Part shown: piece after piece, positions 44,927 to 60,881 of the stretch
Layout of the letters: every line of letters begins with the position of its first letter
How positions within the stretch are numbered: the first letter of the stretch is position 1
NCBI GenBank assembly: GCA_022605405.1
Contig: JABYQQ010000003.1
Location: 2,480,001-2,544,000, forward strand
Length of the DNA stretch: 64,000 bases
Source of the DNA: Earliella scabrosa
Taxonomy: Eukaryota; Basidiomycota; Agaricomycetes; Polyporales; Polyporaceae
Direction of reading: 5' to 3'
Translations under genes and position numbers: made by a program
The notes under the pieces: model-generated
Seen by the model: the letters and a program-made list of their open reading frames with translations, nothing else
Database searches by the model: none
What the model was told of the DNA's origin: nothing

Positions 44927-46190
44927 CGTGGTGCGGTGTAAGAAAAAAGGGGTGTCGAAGTGCTTGGAGGAAGAGCGACGAGAAGAGTACTCGAGTGTGA
45001 GCTGACAGACAGTCACTGCACAGACTGCCCTCTTATACTGGAACGAGAGCGTCAGTGCTGCAGCACGCAGAGGCGAAACCTCTACCTAGAGTCGTACACA
45101 CGGGTGTGAAATTCAGCAAAAGTCAACAGCGCCAGAAGCCTTCCCACTCACTAGCGCAAAACCGCAGGTAGGCCTCACAGGAGTACCGAAATCTCCGTAA
45201 CTTCAATCTGAACTGACAGCAGCAGAGAATACGAGATTAGCATCAAAATCACTGGAAACCCTGATGTCTACCGATCGCGACAAGAAGGCAGAAGATACTG
45301 TTTCGTGTAGACAACCACGGTGCATATCCATCTCCGAATTGAGGGTTCGCCGAATGAATTGCATCATACTCCTGTCATGGATCCTGTACGTCAGTTAGCC
45401 TTATGAGCAACTTGATGTGAGTGGCTGCAAGCAGCAAGGTTAAGTACCTGGGAAAGCAAAGCTATTACCCAGGGTGGTTGAGGGAGTACTACCGCCATGT
45501 CCAACATGTTGACCGCCAGGGGTTATGTGGCCGCATAGAACAACCGTAGTCAACAGCGGGATGGAGACCGTGAGGATTCAGAGAACCGAGACGCCCTCAG
45601 CTTGGCAGACTGAGGTAGCGCTCCTCCCCACAGCTCCATCTCACGACGCCAAAACCCCGTCACTTGAGCACCACCAGCATTCCATGTGTCAGAAACTGCA
45701 CCCCCGACGGTCGGCGTGGAAGCTCTCTGCCCCCAGTCCCAACTAGTGACTAGACCCGGAGAGGGGTTCCTACCGGTATCGGCGAACCGTCGCGTTGACT
45801 TCCCTTCGAACTATGCGAGATAGTTTGACGCTCGGAGACATGCTGAAGCATGATTGCTAGACATTCGACCGAAGAACGGAACGTCCGCATAAGTTGTCAT
45901 TTCATGAAGCTGGGCAGCTGCTGAGAAGACATGTCGTCAGAAGCAATCTCCGGGAATATTCGAGCTGACTTCCCTGCTTACTTCAGGAGGAGCATGTTCA
46001 CAGCGGAAGGAACACATGCGAGTGCATGACATGATGCGGATTGTTACGGAGCTTGTTGGGAGCAGGCATTGAATGGATGTCAAATTGAGACAACATCGTG
46101 TCATTGACAATCCCACATTACAGCTGGGCCTCACGAATATCGAAGCAACATCAAGTCAAGCTGGTTGAAGAGAACACAAACGGGGCCCGA
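44927..46190. other. 1.3 kb intergenic region
   Basis: Contains the lectin promoter, with a minus-strand TATA box at 45032-45037. From 45100 to 46190 only short frames without motifs occur. Confidence 0.5.
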
Positions 46191-47828
46191 TCAGTACAAC
46201 GCACCAGGCAATCTGACGGTGCTCCTCTCCGGATCGTCTCCCCACACGGGCATACTCGGCAGCTCCGCGACGCGCTCGACCTCCACCGTGGGGACGTACT
46301 CCCGCAGCCTCTCTACATCCGCCTCGTTCACAGACAAGTGAAGTGTGATCTGCAAGACGATGTGCTGGATGTATCCATACGCGCCAGACGCAAGTTCTTC
46401 GAGCACCACCCTCAAGTCGAGCTTGTCCGCCGTGATCTCGCCCCTGTCCCTCGCGTGCTCGCACGCAACTGCATAGTCGCTGTAGCCACAGGCAACGCGG
46501 ACGGTGGTCAGTTTCGGCGCGTTGAACGCTGGGTCTTGGATGGACGGGAGGAGGTGCAGACTTGGCCTCTCAGCGGGGAAGTACGTGTGGTCGGTGACGA
46601 GAACGACGGTCTCCAGGGCGGACAAGACCAACAGCGACGGAGGCCATGGGTACGAACCCGCCACGTTGACGATCCACACCTCGCGGATGTCCAACGACGA
46701 CATGGGCTGGCTGACCCACAACGGGGGATCCCCGCCCCGGCCTCGCGATCGGCCGGGGTAGGTCGTGACGCGACGCGTACACTCGTTCGTGGCTAGAATC
46801 ATTGTCACGACGTGGTCGAACATCCGGAAGCTGCCATGCCTGCCGGGGTGGAGGGAGATGCAGAGCCGCATTGGGTTTTCTCGGGACTGTGGAGGTATGA
46901 AGTTCGCAGGGAAGGGTGGTTCGAGAACCGGATAGTCCAGCATATGGTACGCGCTCTCACGCCCGCATGGCTGGAGGAGGGCCTGGTAAAATTGGACGGT
47001 CTTCGGGCTGAGCTCGCTCAGGGTGACCCGCTTGAGGTGTTCCAATGGCAGAGGCTTGTCGATGTCTTCAATGCGGGGATCGGTCTCGGACAGCACTTGG
47101 TCAAGGATTACCGTCTCGAGAAGCGGGCACTGTGAGAGAACCTTGGCCACCCGACTGTGAACGTTCGCCACATCGATGCAGGAGAATGCGAGATGGGTGA
47201 GAGATGGGAAACCGGTGTCGATGAGGAAGGGGGTATCCTTCAGGTAGAGGCGTCGCAGGCGGGGACAGTGGGCTGGCGACCATGGGAGATTCGCAGCGCG
47301 ATCCTTCCAGCCTTCCCTCACAAGGTAGCATTGCAAAGAGAAGGACTCGAGGGATGGAAGGGGTTGCTTGAGGAGGTCGTACACGTATGTCAGGTCACTG
47401 GAAGTGACGCCGCACAGGCACAACTCGCGAATGCGATAGGCTTCTGTGGCATAGAACATGCCAAGAGCAGGCGCGAGTTCTTCCATGGACGATCCCCCGA
47501 CCATGAGAGGAGCTTGTTGACTGCGTTGCACAAAGGTTGGTAAGAAGACGCGAGAGTGCTTCGAGAGTTCAATATTGGCCCAGAGGGCGTGGTGGTCGAG
47601 CGCAATCTCGCGCAGCCGGCGACAGCTTTGCGATACTGGGAGAAGCATCGAACTATCGACCGCTGTGCTCCTCCATATCGAGTTGACGAAGCGCCAGCGG
47701 CCTATAGACGATTCTGGTACATCGGACAGGATTTTTCGCAGAATCTCTACGGGGAGACGTAAAATTGGCTGCCGGTCATTGTGTACTGTCCGAAGGCGTG
47801 CGGCAGTCTTGAGGAGGTTGTCGTGCAC
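46191..47828 (-). CDS. F-box protein, member 2
   Basis: The main exon is open for 545 codons. It begins IWFVHDNLL (from 47837) after an AG acceptor; the GTG at 47828 is not a plausible start, so a short 5' exon with the ATG lies upstream, as in the 62-64 kb member. The F-box core is ILRLPVEILRKILSDVP, followed by LLPVSQSCRRLREIAL and LRR-like segments (LRRLYLKDTPF, LETVILDQVL). The C terminus is FMVRLREYVPTV-like helices ending RLPGALY. F-box proteins link SKP1-CUL1 to a substrate for ubiquitination; the target is unknown. This copy has no frame damage. Confidence 0.82.
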   Translation of the reverse strand: MHDNLLKTAARLRTVHNDRQPILRLPVEILRKILSDVPESSIGRWRFVNSIWRSTAVDSSMLLPVSQSCRRLREIALDHHALWANIELSKHSRVFLPTFVQRSQQAPLMVGGSSMEELAPALGMFYATEAYRIRELCLCGVTSSDLTYVYDLLKQPLPSLESFSLQCYLVREGWKDRAANLPWSPAHCPRLRRLYLKDTPFLIDTGFPSLTHLAFSCIDVANVHSRVAKVLSQCPLLETVILDQVLSETDPRIEDIDKPLPLEHLKRVTLSELSPKTVQFYQALLQPCGRESAYHMLDYPVLEPPFPANFIPPQSRENPMRLCISLHPGRHGSFRMFDHVVTMILATNECTRRVTTYPGRSRGRGGDPPLWVSQPMSSLDIREVWIVNVAGSYPWPPSLLVLSALETVVLVTDHTYFPAERPSLHLLPSIQDPAFNAPKLTTVRVACGYSDYAVACEHARDRGEITADKLDLRVVLEELASGAYGYIQHIVLQITLHLSVNEADVERLREYVPTVEVERVAELPSMPVWGDDPERSTVRLPGALY

Positions 47829-48853
47829 GAACCAAATCTAACATGAATACATGGTCAACGCTCGGCACTGGATAGGACATTCATAAAACGGATATATGTT
47901 ACGCCGGACGGCGTAACAACGTTTGTATCATGCACTGTAGATGTCTGCCGTAGGGCAGACGCACGCGCAATAGCTCGAGGTAATGGGGGGCGGCTCTGCA
48001 TAGTAGCATACCGCTACCAATCCATCGCCACGCTCCGGACAACCAGGCATCTCTCTGATTCTCAACAGATGTTCCGCGGTTGGCGAATGGGGAGATCGAT
48101 GCGCAAATTTCATAAGAGCAACTTCGACCGTGACTTCACGTACCGCCAGACAATCGTGAAGACAACAAAGTGTGAAACCATGCTCACCGTCTCGTTTCTG
48201 AGAACAACATGAGTCGAGGGAATATGAAGAATCTGAGAGAAACGCACGAAAGACAAGTCACGCCTCCTTCCACCTGTTGCAGCAACTCCGTCAAGCGATC
48301 CAAACTCGAGCCTTGCATCCTACGAGTTTGGCAGAGTCCTTCTCTCCCGAACCTTGAGAGACGTTGAAACCTTGACGAGGACTTGGTGGCGGTTGGAGTT
48401 CAGGGTGCTATCAGGCATGGCAGGCAGCAACAGCTTTTACAACGCTGCTCCCATCAGTGCGTATATTCGAAGATCACAGCGGAACAGAACATATTCGTAC
48501 GTCAATGATACTGCGGGAAAGGTGTTCCCCGCCTAGTCTCGTCGCAAGGTGGTCGAAACATCTGGCACCGACCGACGAACAGATTAAACGGGGTACTTGC
48601 TCTGCGTCTCCGCGAGCACCTGCAAGTCCCCTGCAAAGAAATGGGAAGCAAGCGACTCTAAAGCAGAGACGGGAAAAAAGACATTGTTGGGGGAAACCCT
48701 CATGTTAGCGCCGCTATATACCGTTGTTGTGTTTGTCCCTGTTGTTGAAGTGGCAAAATGGGCGCTAGCTGGACTTGCGTACGAGACTGGCACGAGAGCC
48801 AGTTCTCTTGAAGCACTTCGAGTCCGACCTACTCTCATCCACCATCCCTTGTT
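47829..48853. other. 1.0 kb divergent intergenic region
   Basis: Lies between the F-box gene (-) and PRP16 (+). It probably contains the missing short 5' exon of the F-box gene and the PRP16 promoter. No other gene recognised. Confidence 0.45.
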
Positions 48854-53640
<4,787 letters not shown>

Positions 53641-54258
53641 GGATGGACGATTGCTCTTTGTACTCTTACCGTCGCTGTTGCGCTATGTGTAACCTCGAGG
53701 ATCATGCGCATGCAGCAGAAAATCAGAGGCATGAATAACTTGTTCAAGCTGTTGGGTTCAAAGTGCGGCCATACCGGCAAAGCGTCCGACATTAGCGCCT
53801 GGAGATCAGGTTTGGGCGTGACTGTGACAGGTACCGCACTAGTTGCCATCAAAGGCAGAGTCACGCGATCTCACAGAGATCGCTCTTATAGCCTCCCACC
53901 GCATTGGACATCCACCAGGGCCTCCTTGCTCTTCCGCCGAAGGCGCTATCCGTGGCCAGCTGCGTCCACCTCTCCTGACTTGTTTTCCTGCCCGCTGCTC
54001 TCGCCTCTCGCAAGCCGTGTCTGAGCCATCATCTGCCGGCGAACGCCGCACAGACCTACTCCGCGACCACCTATTTCTGGAGTCCGCGAAGTTCCAGCCT
54101 GGCTGTATTCTGCACATCTGGCCCCTTCCGGAATCTGGTATCCCTCGTATGTCTCTACTGTGTTTAGCGCTCCTCATAATGCCCGTTCTCACCCTAAGAC
54201 ACCACAGATTGACCCGACGTTGATCTAGATTCAGGGGGAAGCGGCGTTTCTTCGTTCA
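53641..54258. other. Spacer between PRP16 and the copper-fist gene
   Basis: Should contain the promoter of the copper-fist gene. Open frames on both strands show no motif. Confidence 0.45.
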
Positions 54259-56027
54259 ATGGTGCGTGAACTTGCGAGTCTGTAGTCTGTCCATGGAGGC
54301 TCAGTATCCGACCTTCGGTATGTAGGTGCTTGTGAATGACAAGAAGTTTGCGTGGTGAGTCTCCTATACCTTCTCGTGATGGCCCAAATGTCCGGCTTCG
54401 CCCCTGGTCCTGAAGTGACACCGTTGCAACTTCCACCGGGACGGCCTTGCCAGGTCGGGGTTATGTTGGACTTCGTAGAACGTGACGCAAACAAATTTGC
54501 GTCACACTGCTGCCGATTCTTTCTGGTTGCAGGGCAGATCGGGAGATACTTCGGGGAGAGTGCTGATTCTTCTTCTCTCCAGTGAATCCTGCATCAAGGG
54601 TCACCGTTCCTCAGGATGCCAGCACACCGACCGGCCTCTGTTTGAGGTGAAGAAGAAAGGTAGACCTGTCTCTCAGTGCGAGAAGTGCCGGGAACTACGC
54701 AAGACGAAGCGCATGCACGGCAAGTGCACCTGTGCTTCCACTTCGGCACCCGGGCCATCTACGGCGAATAAGGGCGCAAATCCTGACGGATCGACAGCGG
54801 GCCCGAAAGGTGATTCAAAGTGCATACGTCGATCTCGTCTTGCTCATGACTTGTTCAGCTCGAAGATTCAAGCCTATTGCGCCTGCTTTACCCAATGGCC
54901 TCAAGGATGTATTGCCCGTGGATTCGGACGCCCGTGTGGAGGTGTCAGCGCCGTTGAACCTGTGCCGATGTGGCGGCAAAGACGCTTCAATCTGCACTTG
55001 TGGTCATGAGCGTGCCGCGCCTCCCGCTCTCGCTAAGTCCGTCGATGGCCTCGCGACGCTCGCGCAAGCGGCATTGTTCTGCTGTGGCGCCGACTTGCCA
55101 CAGGCCTCCGACAAGCAGAAGCAACCACCATCGGCCGCAGTCCCACCACTTGACAACGCGTCCCGCAAACACACAAGGAGCTGTTGCTCGAGTACGGCGA
55201 ACTCGCGACCGTCGTCCCCGAAGCCGAAACGTCCGAAGCCAACATCTTCTCATCCATCCTCCCACGATCACCCTATACCTGCGGTGCTACCACCCGTCTC
55301 TATGCCTGGACAACATACCCTTTACCAGAGTGCGCTACCCTTGTTCCCACCCGTTTCCACTCTTGGATCGACGTCCTTCGAGGAGGCCCGCTGTTGCTGC
55401 GGAACTCAATGTGCATGCCCGGGTTGCGTGGTACATCGTGGGGTCGAACATGTCGCCAAGGATCACCAGGATTGCACGGACGGCGAGTGTCGGACTTGCG
55501 TCGACAACGAAGGTGGATACGCGCTCCCTGAGAACGTCCTCGCATACTCCCAGGGCGGGTTCGCATCGTCGAGCAGTGTCAGCAACGCACCTCTCACCCA
55601 GCTCTCCGCGAGCTCATCATCCGCGTCCGCGTCGACCGCGCAGCCTGGCCGCGATCGGCGCCAGAGTGTCAGCTGTATCGACGCGTTCTTTGCTACCGCC
55701 GCGTCGCTCCCCGCCCCGCCCCCAGGCCGCACCGGCACCCTCGACCCGACGAACGTCCTCGTATACCCGCGTGTGGTCCTCTCGGGCGACGCGGAGACGC
55801 GCTCGCTGTTCGGACTTATCGAGTTACCGAAGCTGCAGTGCAACTGTCCGGGAGGATGTGGGTGTCCCGAAGGGCAGTGTGGGTGTGGGGATGAATGCAC
55901 CGGCTGTGCCCCGGGACACGAGGAGGTGGAGGAAGAGGGGGAAGATCAAGCGGAGGAGCAGGAACGTGATGACGTCCCTGCGAGCGTACCGGCGGCTGCC
56001 CCAGTTAGGAGCTGCTGCTGTGGGTAG
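54259..56027 (+). CDS. Copper-fist transcription factor (ACE1/MAC1/CUF1 type)
   Basis: Exons 54259-54261, 54326-54354, 54583-54809 and 54859-56027 give 475 residues. Exon 1 ends directly after its ATG, so only splicing yields the canonical start MVLVNDKKFACESCIKGHR. The copper-fist zinc site is CESCIKGHRSSGCQH, with the (K/R)GRP minor-groove motif KKKGRP and a second cluster QCEKCRELR...KCTC. Downstream Cys-rich copper-sensing clusters are CRCGG...CTCGH, CCCGTQCACPGC...CRTC and a C-terminal CNCPGGCGCPEGQCGCGDEC, ending CCCG. Such factors switch copper-uptake or metallothionein genes according to nuclear Cu(I). Whether this is an uptake activator (MAC1/CUF1-like) or a detoxification activator (ACE1-like) cannot be decided by eye. 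Confidence 0.9.
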
Positions 56028-56500
56028 TGATGGTTCTGTTGTCCCCTACTCGGGACGAGACGATGGGGTACCGATATGAGTTTACCGCTTTTCATGTGTT
56101 GTACGAGTACTGGATTGATCTGTATGTGCACCTGTCATGATACCTACTAACCTGGGCCCTTATGGTAGTGCGGGCCGGCGCCTATGCGACGTTCACGCCC
56201 CCCATTAGCCGACGCCACTCGTAACGGACCTTGTCGACGACGACGATCTCTTTCTTCAAGATCTCCGCAGTCTCTGCTCAGTCATGGAGGTTATGTGCGA
56301 GGACGACCTTGCTATTACGAAGAGTGATGCGGAAGCCCTTCTGCACAAAGTCAAAAGCCAAGTGTCTTCGATGCCGTGAGTTACGCCCCAGACACGGTGC
56401 TGAGTTTATTATCGATGCTGACTGCGCGACGTACATAGGTTTGAAGCGGTTCGTGCTCCAATCTCTCTCAATGAATCGATAGTGACGTTGCGTCGATCAG

Positions 56501-58243
56501 AATTGGGACGTATATGCACCGCTTGCGGAGGCAGCAGGGATCCTTCTCCGCGCATGGAACTCACGCCGGCCCATCCTGTGTCTACCCCCTGAGATCTTGC
56601 ATCAGATCCTCTCGCTTATACCGGACCCCGCGGTGCAGAATGTACAAGGATTTGCGCCTCACTGGACCTCGGAATGCGTGGACAGCCTCATGCTAATCCC
56701 TATCTCCCAGACGTGCCACCGTCTCCGCGAAGTGGCGCTGTCCAACCCTTTCCTCTGGCGGCACGGATTCACCAAGGGTCGAGCGTCGACGATACCGATA
56801 TTTCGCTCGTGGAGTCAGAATGCTCCTCTGACTCTCATCTTCTCCGAAGAGAGTCGTGGTATACAATCTCTGCTTCGTGATGCCCACCAGTATGCCGATC
56901 GTATCAAGGAGCTTCATTTCTGCGGCATCAGAGATAGGGAATACACGAACCTGTCCACCATCCTGTCTATCCCATGGCGTTCATTGGAGCACCTCACGCT
57001 CTCACCTCATCCCCAACACGTCTCCATGACTGGTGGCGAAGCCATCTCCCCCTTGTCTCCAGCAAACATGCCTAAACTCCGCTATCTGCACATAAGCTCC
57101 GTCTACGTCCTTCCACAAGTCGGCTTTTCTACCCTCACACACCTTGCCATATCCAACGTCATCGTTCAGAAGAGCGGCCACCCACAGCTCCTCGCCTTCA
57201 TCTCATCCTGTCCGATGCTCGAAAGTATCTTCCTCAATCTCAGGGACCTGGGCATGTCCCCACTTATGGGGCCTCTTCCTCCGGTACCCCTACCTCGCCT
57301 GCGGAGGGTAACGCTACAAGGGATGAGTTTCGAGGCTGTCTGGTTCTATCTCCCCTTCTTCTCTCCGTTCATTCGCGAGGACTTTGCCTTGCAGGTGATG
57401 TGGCACGGTCAAGCCCCTCGGCCACTTCCATGGGAGGCGCTACTCCCCCGAGACACAGGAACGGGAGACGCAGTGACATCGCTCCTCGCCATCGCAGCCC
57501 ATCCCCTCTCCGACAGCAAGCAAGGGACCACCCTTGCCGATCGCCGACCGCCGTTCCCACTGCTCTCCGTCACTACGATCAGCCCAAAGGCGACCGTGCG
57601 CGTCGCCGGGGACTCGCGCAACCTCTACGTCGAGCTCAACCGCATCGTGTCCGACCACGCCTTCCTCGCCTGCGTCCGGCACGTGTGGCTCACGAACATC
57701 GCCGAGCCGCAGCCGCTCGCCCAGTCCGCCGCCATCTCCGCGCTGCTCGCTGCCGCGCCTGCGCTCGAAACGATCACCATCGTCGTCGACCACACACGGG
57801 TTCGGGACGCGCCCCCCTGCATGCGCCTGCTGCCGAAGCGGTCCGAGCGCGCTGCCGGCGCGCTGCCCGTCCGCACGTTGCGCCTCGTGCATGGGATAAC
57901 CTACGAGCTTTTTAGCCTGGTCCGGACCGTCCGGGGGGATGGTCGTGGCGTCGCGGCGCAAGAGAATCGGATCATGCCGGCGCCTCCTCCGCGGTCGGTC
58001 ACGCTGCACCTCTCGCGGCTGGCGGCGGAGCTCGCGACGGGCGAGTACAACTACTTTGAGGAGCTCGTGGTGCAGACGTCGGGACTGCTCTCCGTGGACG
58101 AGGGCGAGCTGGCAGAGGTGCGCAAGCATTTCGCTGTGGCGCGTGCGGAACACATCGCTGCGCTGCCCTCGATACCAGTCCCGGACTACTGTTGGGAGCC
58201 GGCGGGCAATGCCCAGAAGATGTTTCCGGGATCGTTTTGGTGA
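56501..58243 (+). CDS. F-box protein, member 3
   Basis: The main exon starts after the acceptor at 56499-56500 with NWDVYAPLAEAAGILLRAWN, then the F-box LCLPPEILHQILSLIPDPA and LIPISQTCHRLREVALSNPFL. LRR-like segments follow (LRYLHISSV, LTHLAISNV, LESIFLNLRDL), and the family end is VPDYCWEPA...MFPGSFW. There is no ATG at the exon start, so a 5' exon is required. A candidate lies at 56284-56375 (MEVMCEDDLAITKSDAEALL), an amphipathic helix ending at a GTGAGT donor, but its phase does not join directly and an intermediate exon would be needed. The frame is intact for 580 codons. Probable SCF substrate receptor with unknown target. Confidence 0.82.
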   Translation, partial: NWDVYAPLAEAAGILLRAWNSRRPILCLPPEILHQILSLIPDPAVQNVQGFAPHWTSECVDSLMLIPISQTCHRLREVALSNPFLWRHGFTKGRASTIPIFRSWSQNAPLTLIFSEESRGIQSLLRDAHQYADRIKELHFCGIRDREYTNLSTILSIPWRSLEHLTLSPHPQHVSMTGGEAISPLSPANMPKLRYLHISSVYVLPQVGFSTLTHLAISNVIVQKSGHPQLLAFISSCPMLESIFLNLRDLGMSPLMGPLPPVPLPRLRRVTLQGMSFEAVWFYLPFFSPFIREDFALQVMWHGQAPRPLPWEALLPRDTGTGDAVTSLLAIAAHPLSDSKQGTTLADRRPPFPLLSVTTISPKATVRVAGDSRNLYVELNRIVSDHAFLACVRHVWLTNIAEPQPLAQSAAISALLAAAPALETITIVVDHTRVRDAPPCMRLLPKRSERAAGALPVRTLRLVHGITYELFSLVRTVRGDGRGVAAQENRIMPAPPPRSVTLHLSRLAAELATGEYNYFEELVVQTSGLLSVDEGELAEVRKHFAVARAEHIAALPSIPVPDYCWEPAGNAQKMFPGSFW

Positions 58244-58746
58244 AGCCCGTCTTGCTACGTACTTGCGACAAGCAACGTAGTCCAAACGTAGCGTTCTCTA
58301 GGTATCCTAGATATCTATATGTTGTAGCTTATCGTTACGCCGCTCCGCCACACCCTTGCCTATAGAGGTCGATCTCGATCTGATTGGACCTTCTCGGACT
58401 TTGCCGATGTGTCGTGCAAGTCGGAGCAACCCCTGACAGCAACCTCCACTCAGAATTGGATTAAGACGCACCATGGAGCCATTCGCAGAGACCTTGCATG
58501 TTTCCCAGCAACCGGCAGCCTGGTGGGCCGGCCCCACGCAAGTGTCCGAGTCCAGGTGAGTACTAGTAGCGATCCGAGTCTATATCTTGCTGCAACCGTC
58601 ACTTACTACTACACTGCGCATGCTCACAATTATGATGTTCCGTTCATTCAGAGAAGACGTGGTCAGTCGAAGTCATTTTCGGTCACAGGAATGCTCTGAA
58701 CTCTAACCATGAGGGTCGCAAGCCCGACGGCACGTTAGACGCGACA
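58244..58746. other. Spacer between two F-box family members
   Basis: No gene recognised; may contain the lost 5' exon of the broken copy downstream. Confidence 0.4.
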
Positions 58747-60290
58747 GTGTCCAATCTCCGTATCCAAAACGCGAGCAAACCACTGCTACAACTCCCTGTC
58801 GAAATACTCAATCGGATTCTCGCCTTGGTCCTGCTTTCCGTCAAAGCCACTTTGAAAGGCTTCGCGCCTCATTGGCACTCGTACATCAGGGATAGTCTCA
58901 TGTTGGTTCCTGTCTCGCAGACGTGCCATAGACTCCGAGAAGTCGCAGTTGGCAATCCCTTGCTATGGAGACATGGATACGCGAAGGGTCATGCCTCAAC
59001 CTTCCCAGTCCTTCTTTCTAGGAGTGGTGGTGTTCATCTGACACTCATCTTGGCTTATGACAACACGATGGATCCAAAGTTCCGGCGGGTTGCCTTCCCT
59101 CGCGGCCAAGAGCTTCATTTGGTTCAACTGTCTGCGGAACAGCTGCAGCAACTTCATACCGAGTTCAACTCACCGTGGCCCTTCATGGAACATCTCTCCA
59201 TATCTCAACGCCAACAGATGGGAGGTCCGATCAGTCTCCTGGAGTCCCTTCCGTTGCATCCGGACAACATGCCGAAGCTGCGCTACCTCCAACTTCAATC
59301 GGTGTCGACTTCCTCTCTTCCTGTCCCAAGCTCATAAACCTCACGCTCAGCGGCCTTAACTCGGACATCCCGCAGCCTCTGACCTCGCCTCCGAGCATCC
59401 TTCCCTCATTACAGCGTGCGACCCTCATGGGTCTGAACAAGTCCGCCCGCGAGTATTACCTGCCGCTCCTCGCGGCTCATGATCGGACCGACTTCGCCCT
59501 GCAAGTTCTATGGCCTGGCATGGCCGTCCGGAACTTCTCGCTGGACGAACTCATTCCTAAACGGAACCGGAAACAGGGAACTACACTGCTAGCCATCGCC
59601 ATACATTATGACCCCGTAATGCATCCCACTCCTCGTATTCCTCAAGCATCCATTCCCTCCGTGACCGCCGTCTCATCCTCGATGGCTACCCGTGTTGCAG
59701 GGGGCAGTACCACGTTCTCAGAGCTTCACCGCATGCTCTCGTCCACCGACGCGCTAGTAGACGTCCGGGAACTGTGGCTAGTGAACGTCAACCAGGAGTC
59801 AATAGTTTTTCGGGGTCTCTTCACTACGACTTCAGCTGTCTTTCCCGTCCTGAACAGGGCCACTCTCCTCGTAGACCACGCGTCGCTTCCCAATTACACC
59901 CCATCGCTGTGCATGCTTCATAAGCAAGAGATGTCTGCGCTCGGTCACGTGAAGACCGTCCGCGTCATCCATGGCTTCAGCAAGTTCAGCACGGCAGGCG
60001 AGCCATTGGACTGGACGAATACGGGCCGAAGGGTCGCTGAAATCCCTGATTTGCTGGATCTGTCATGGATGATCACCCAGCTACAGTCAGGCGACTATCA
60101 TCTCCCAGACACGCTCGTCCTGCAAGCGACAGAGCACTTCTATATGGATCAGGATCAGCTCGATGCTCTACGCCGGCTTGTGGCCGAGGTGCGCGTCGAG
60201 CGCATCACAGCCCTACCCGGTCTGCCACTTCCCGGCTTTTGCGTCGAGCTTGCGGCTGGGGTAGAGGTATCTACCACATCGATGTGGTGA
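58747..60290 (+). pseudogene. Broken F-box protein gene, member 4
   Basis: Frame 1 (58747-59337) begins with a GTG, not an ATG, and contains the F-box LLQLPVEILNRILALVL, LVPVSQTCHRLREVAV and LRYLQLQSV, then runs into a stop. The homologous sequence resumes at once in another frame with VDFLSSCPKLINLTLSGL and continues to the family end near 60290 (LPGFCVELA). Compared with member 3, about 25 codons that should lie between the two pieces are absent, so an internal deletion also shifted the frame. The second part is open for about 320 codons. It might survive as a truncated protein, but it would lack the F-box. Confidence 0.8.
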
Positions 60291-60881
60291 GACGGCTCTC
60301 CGAGTCGACGATGTAATCGTAGCGGTACGCCTTCTTGTCGTCCTTAGTCCGATGTCAAGCGCCTTCTAACATATGGGGATTCTTCCAGGAGATGATCCTA
60401 CCTATGCTTGTAATATTGCCCCTGAACCACAACCGCGGTGTGACCGAGCCATGCCTTACTCGACCTACTCCGGGAGGATCGTACAGACTGGCATCGGAGT
60501 CCTGTCGCTCTCGGTTAGCGCTCTTGATGCACTGAAAGCCTAGGATGTTCCTGTATGCCAACGAGATGAACCGCATTTGACATCGGAGAGGAACGCCCCG
60601 TCCTTTGTCCAACGCACAGAGTACGTGAGTCGTGTTTCGAAGTGACTACCGACACTTCCGAGGGTTCCTGCTCCTGATCTCTGACAGCTCTCATGCCATT
60701 GCGGTCACGTAACTCGCTTCCTTTAGACATCTGCTAGGAGCGTTTGCAACGTCCGGAGACGTACATGCGCCGCTCTTGTGCTTGCGAAGAGTATATAAAC
60801 TCGACGAGTATAGCTGATTCAAACCAGCGATCGACACTCTACATCCCTCCTCTCTCGCAGCAGACACACCAGTCATCAACC
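60291..60881. other. Promoter region of the 60.9 kb gene
   Basis: Includes a TATA box (TATATAAA, 60792-60799) 83 bp before the start codon. Nothing else recognised. Confidence 0.5.
60792..60799 (+). promoter_or_regulatory. TATA box
   Basis: TATATAAA, 83 bp upstream of ATG 60882. Confidence 0.6.

Noticed and set aside
57440..58285. Minus-strand open frame of 281 codons opposite F-box member 3
   Set aside because: Arg-rich, without motifs; it is the antisense shadow of conserved F-box coding sequence.
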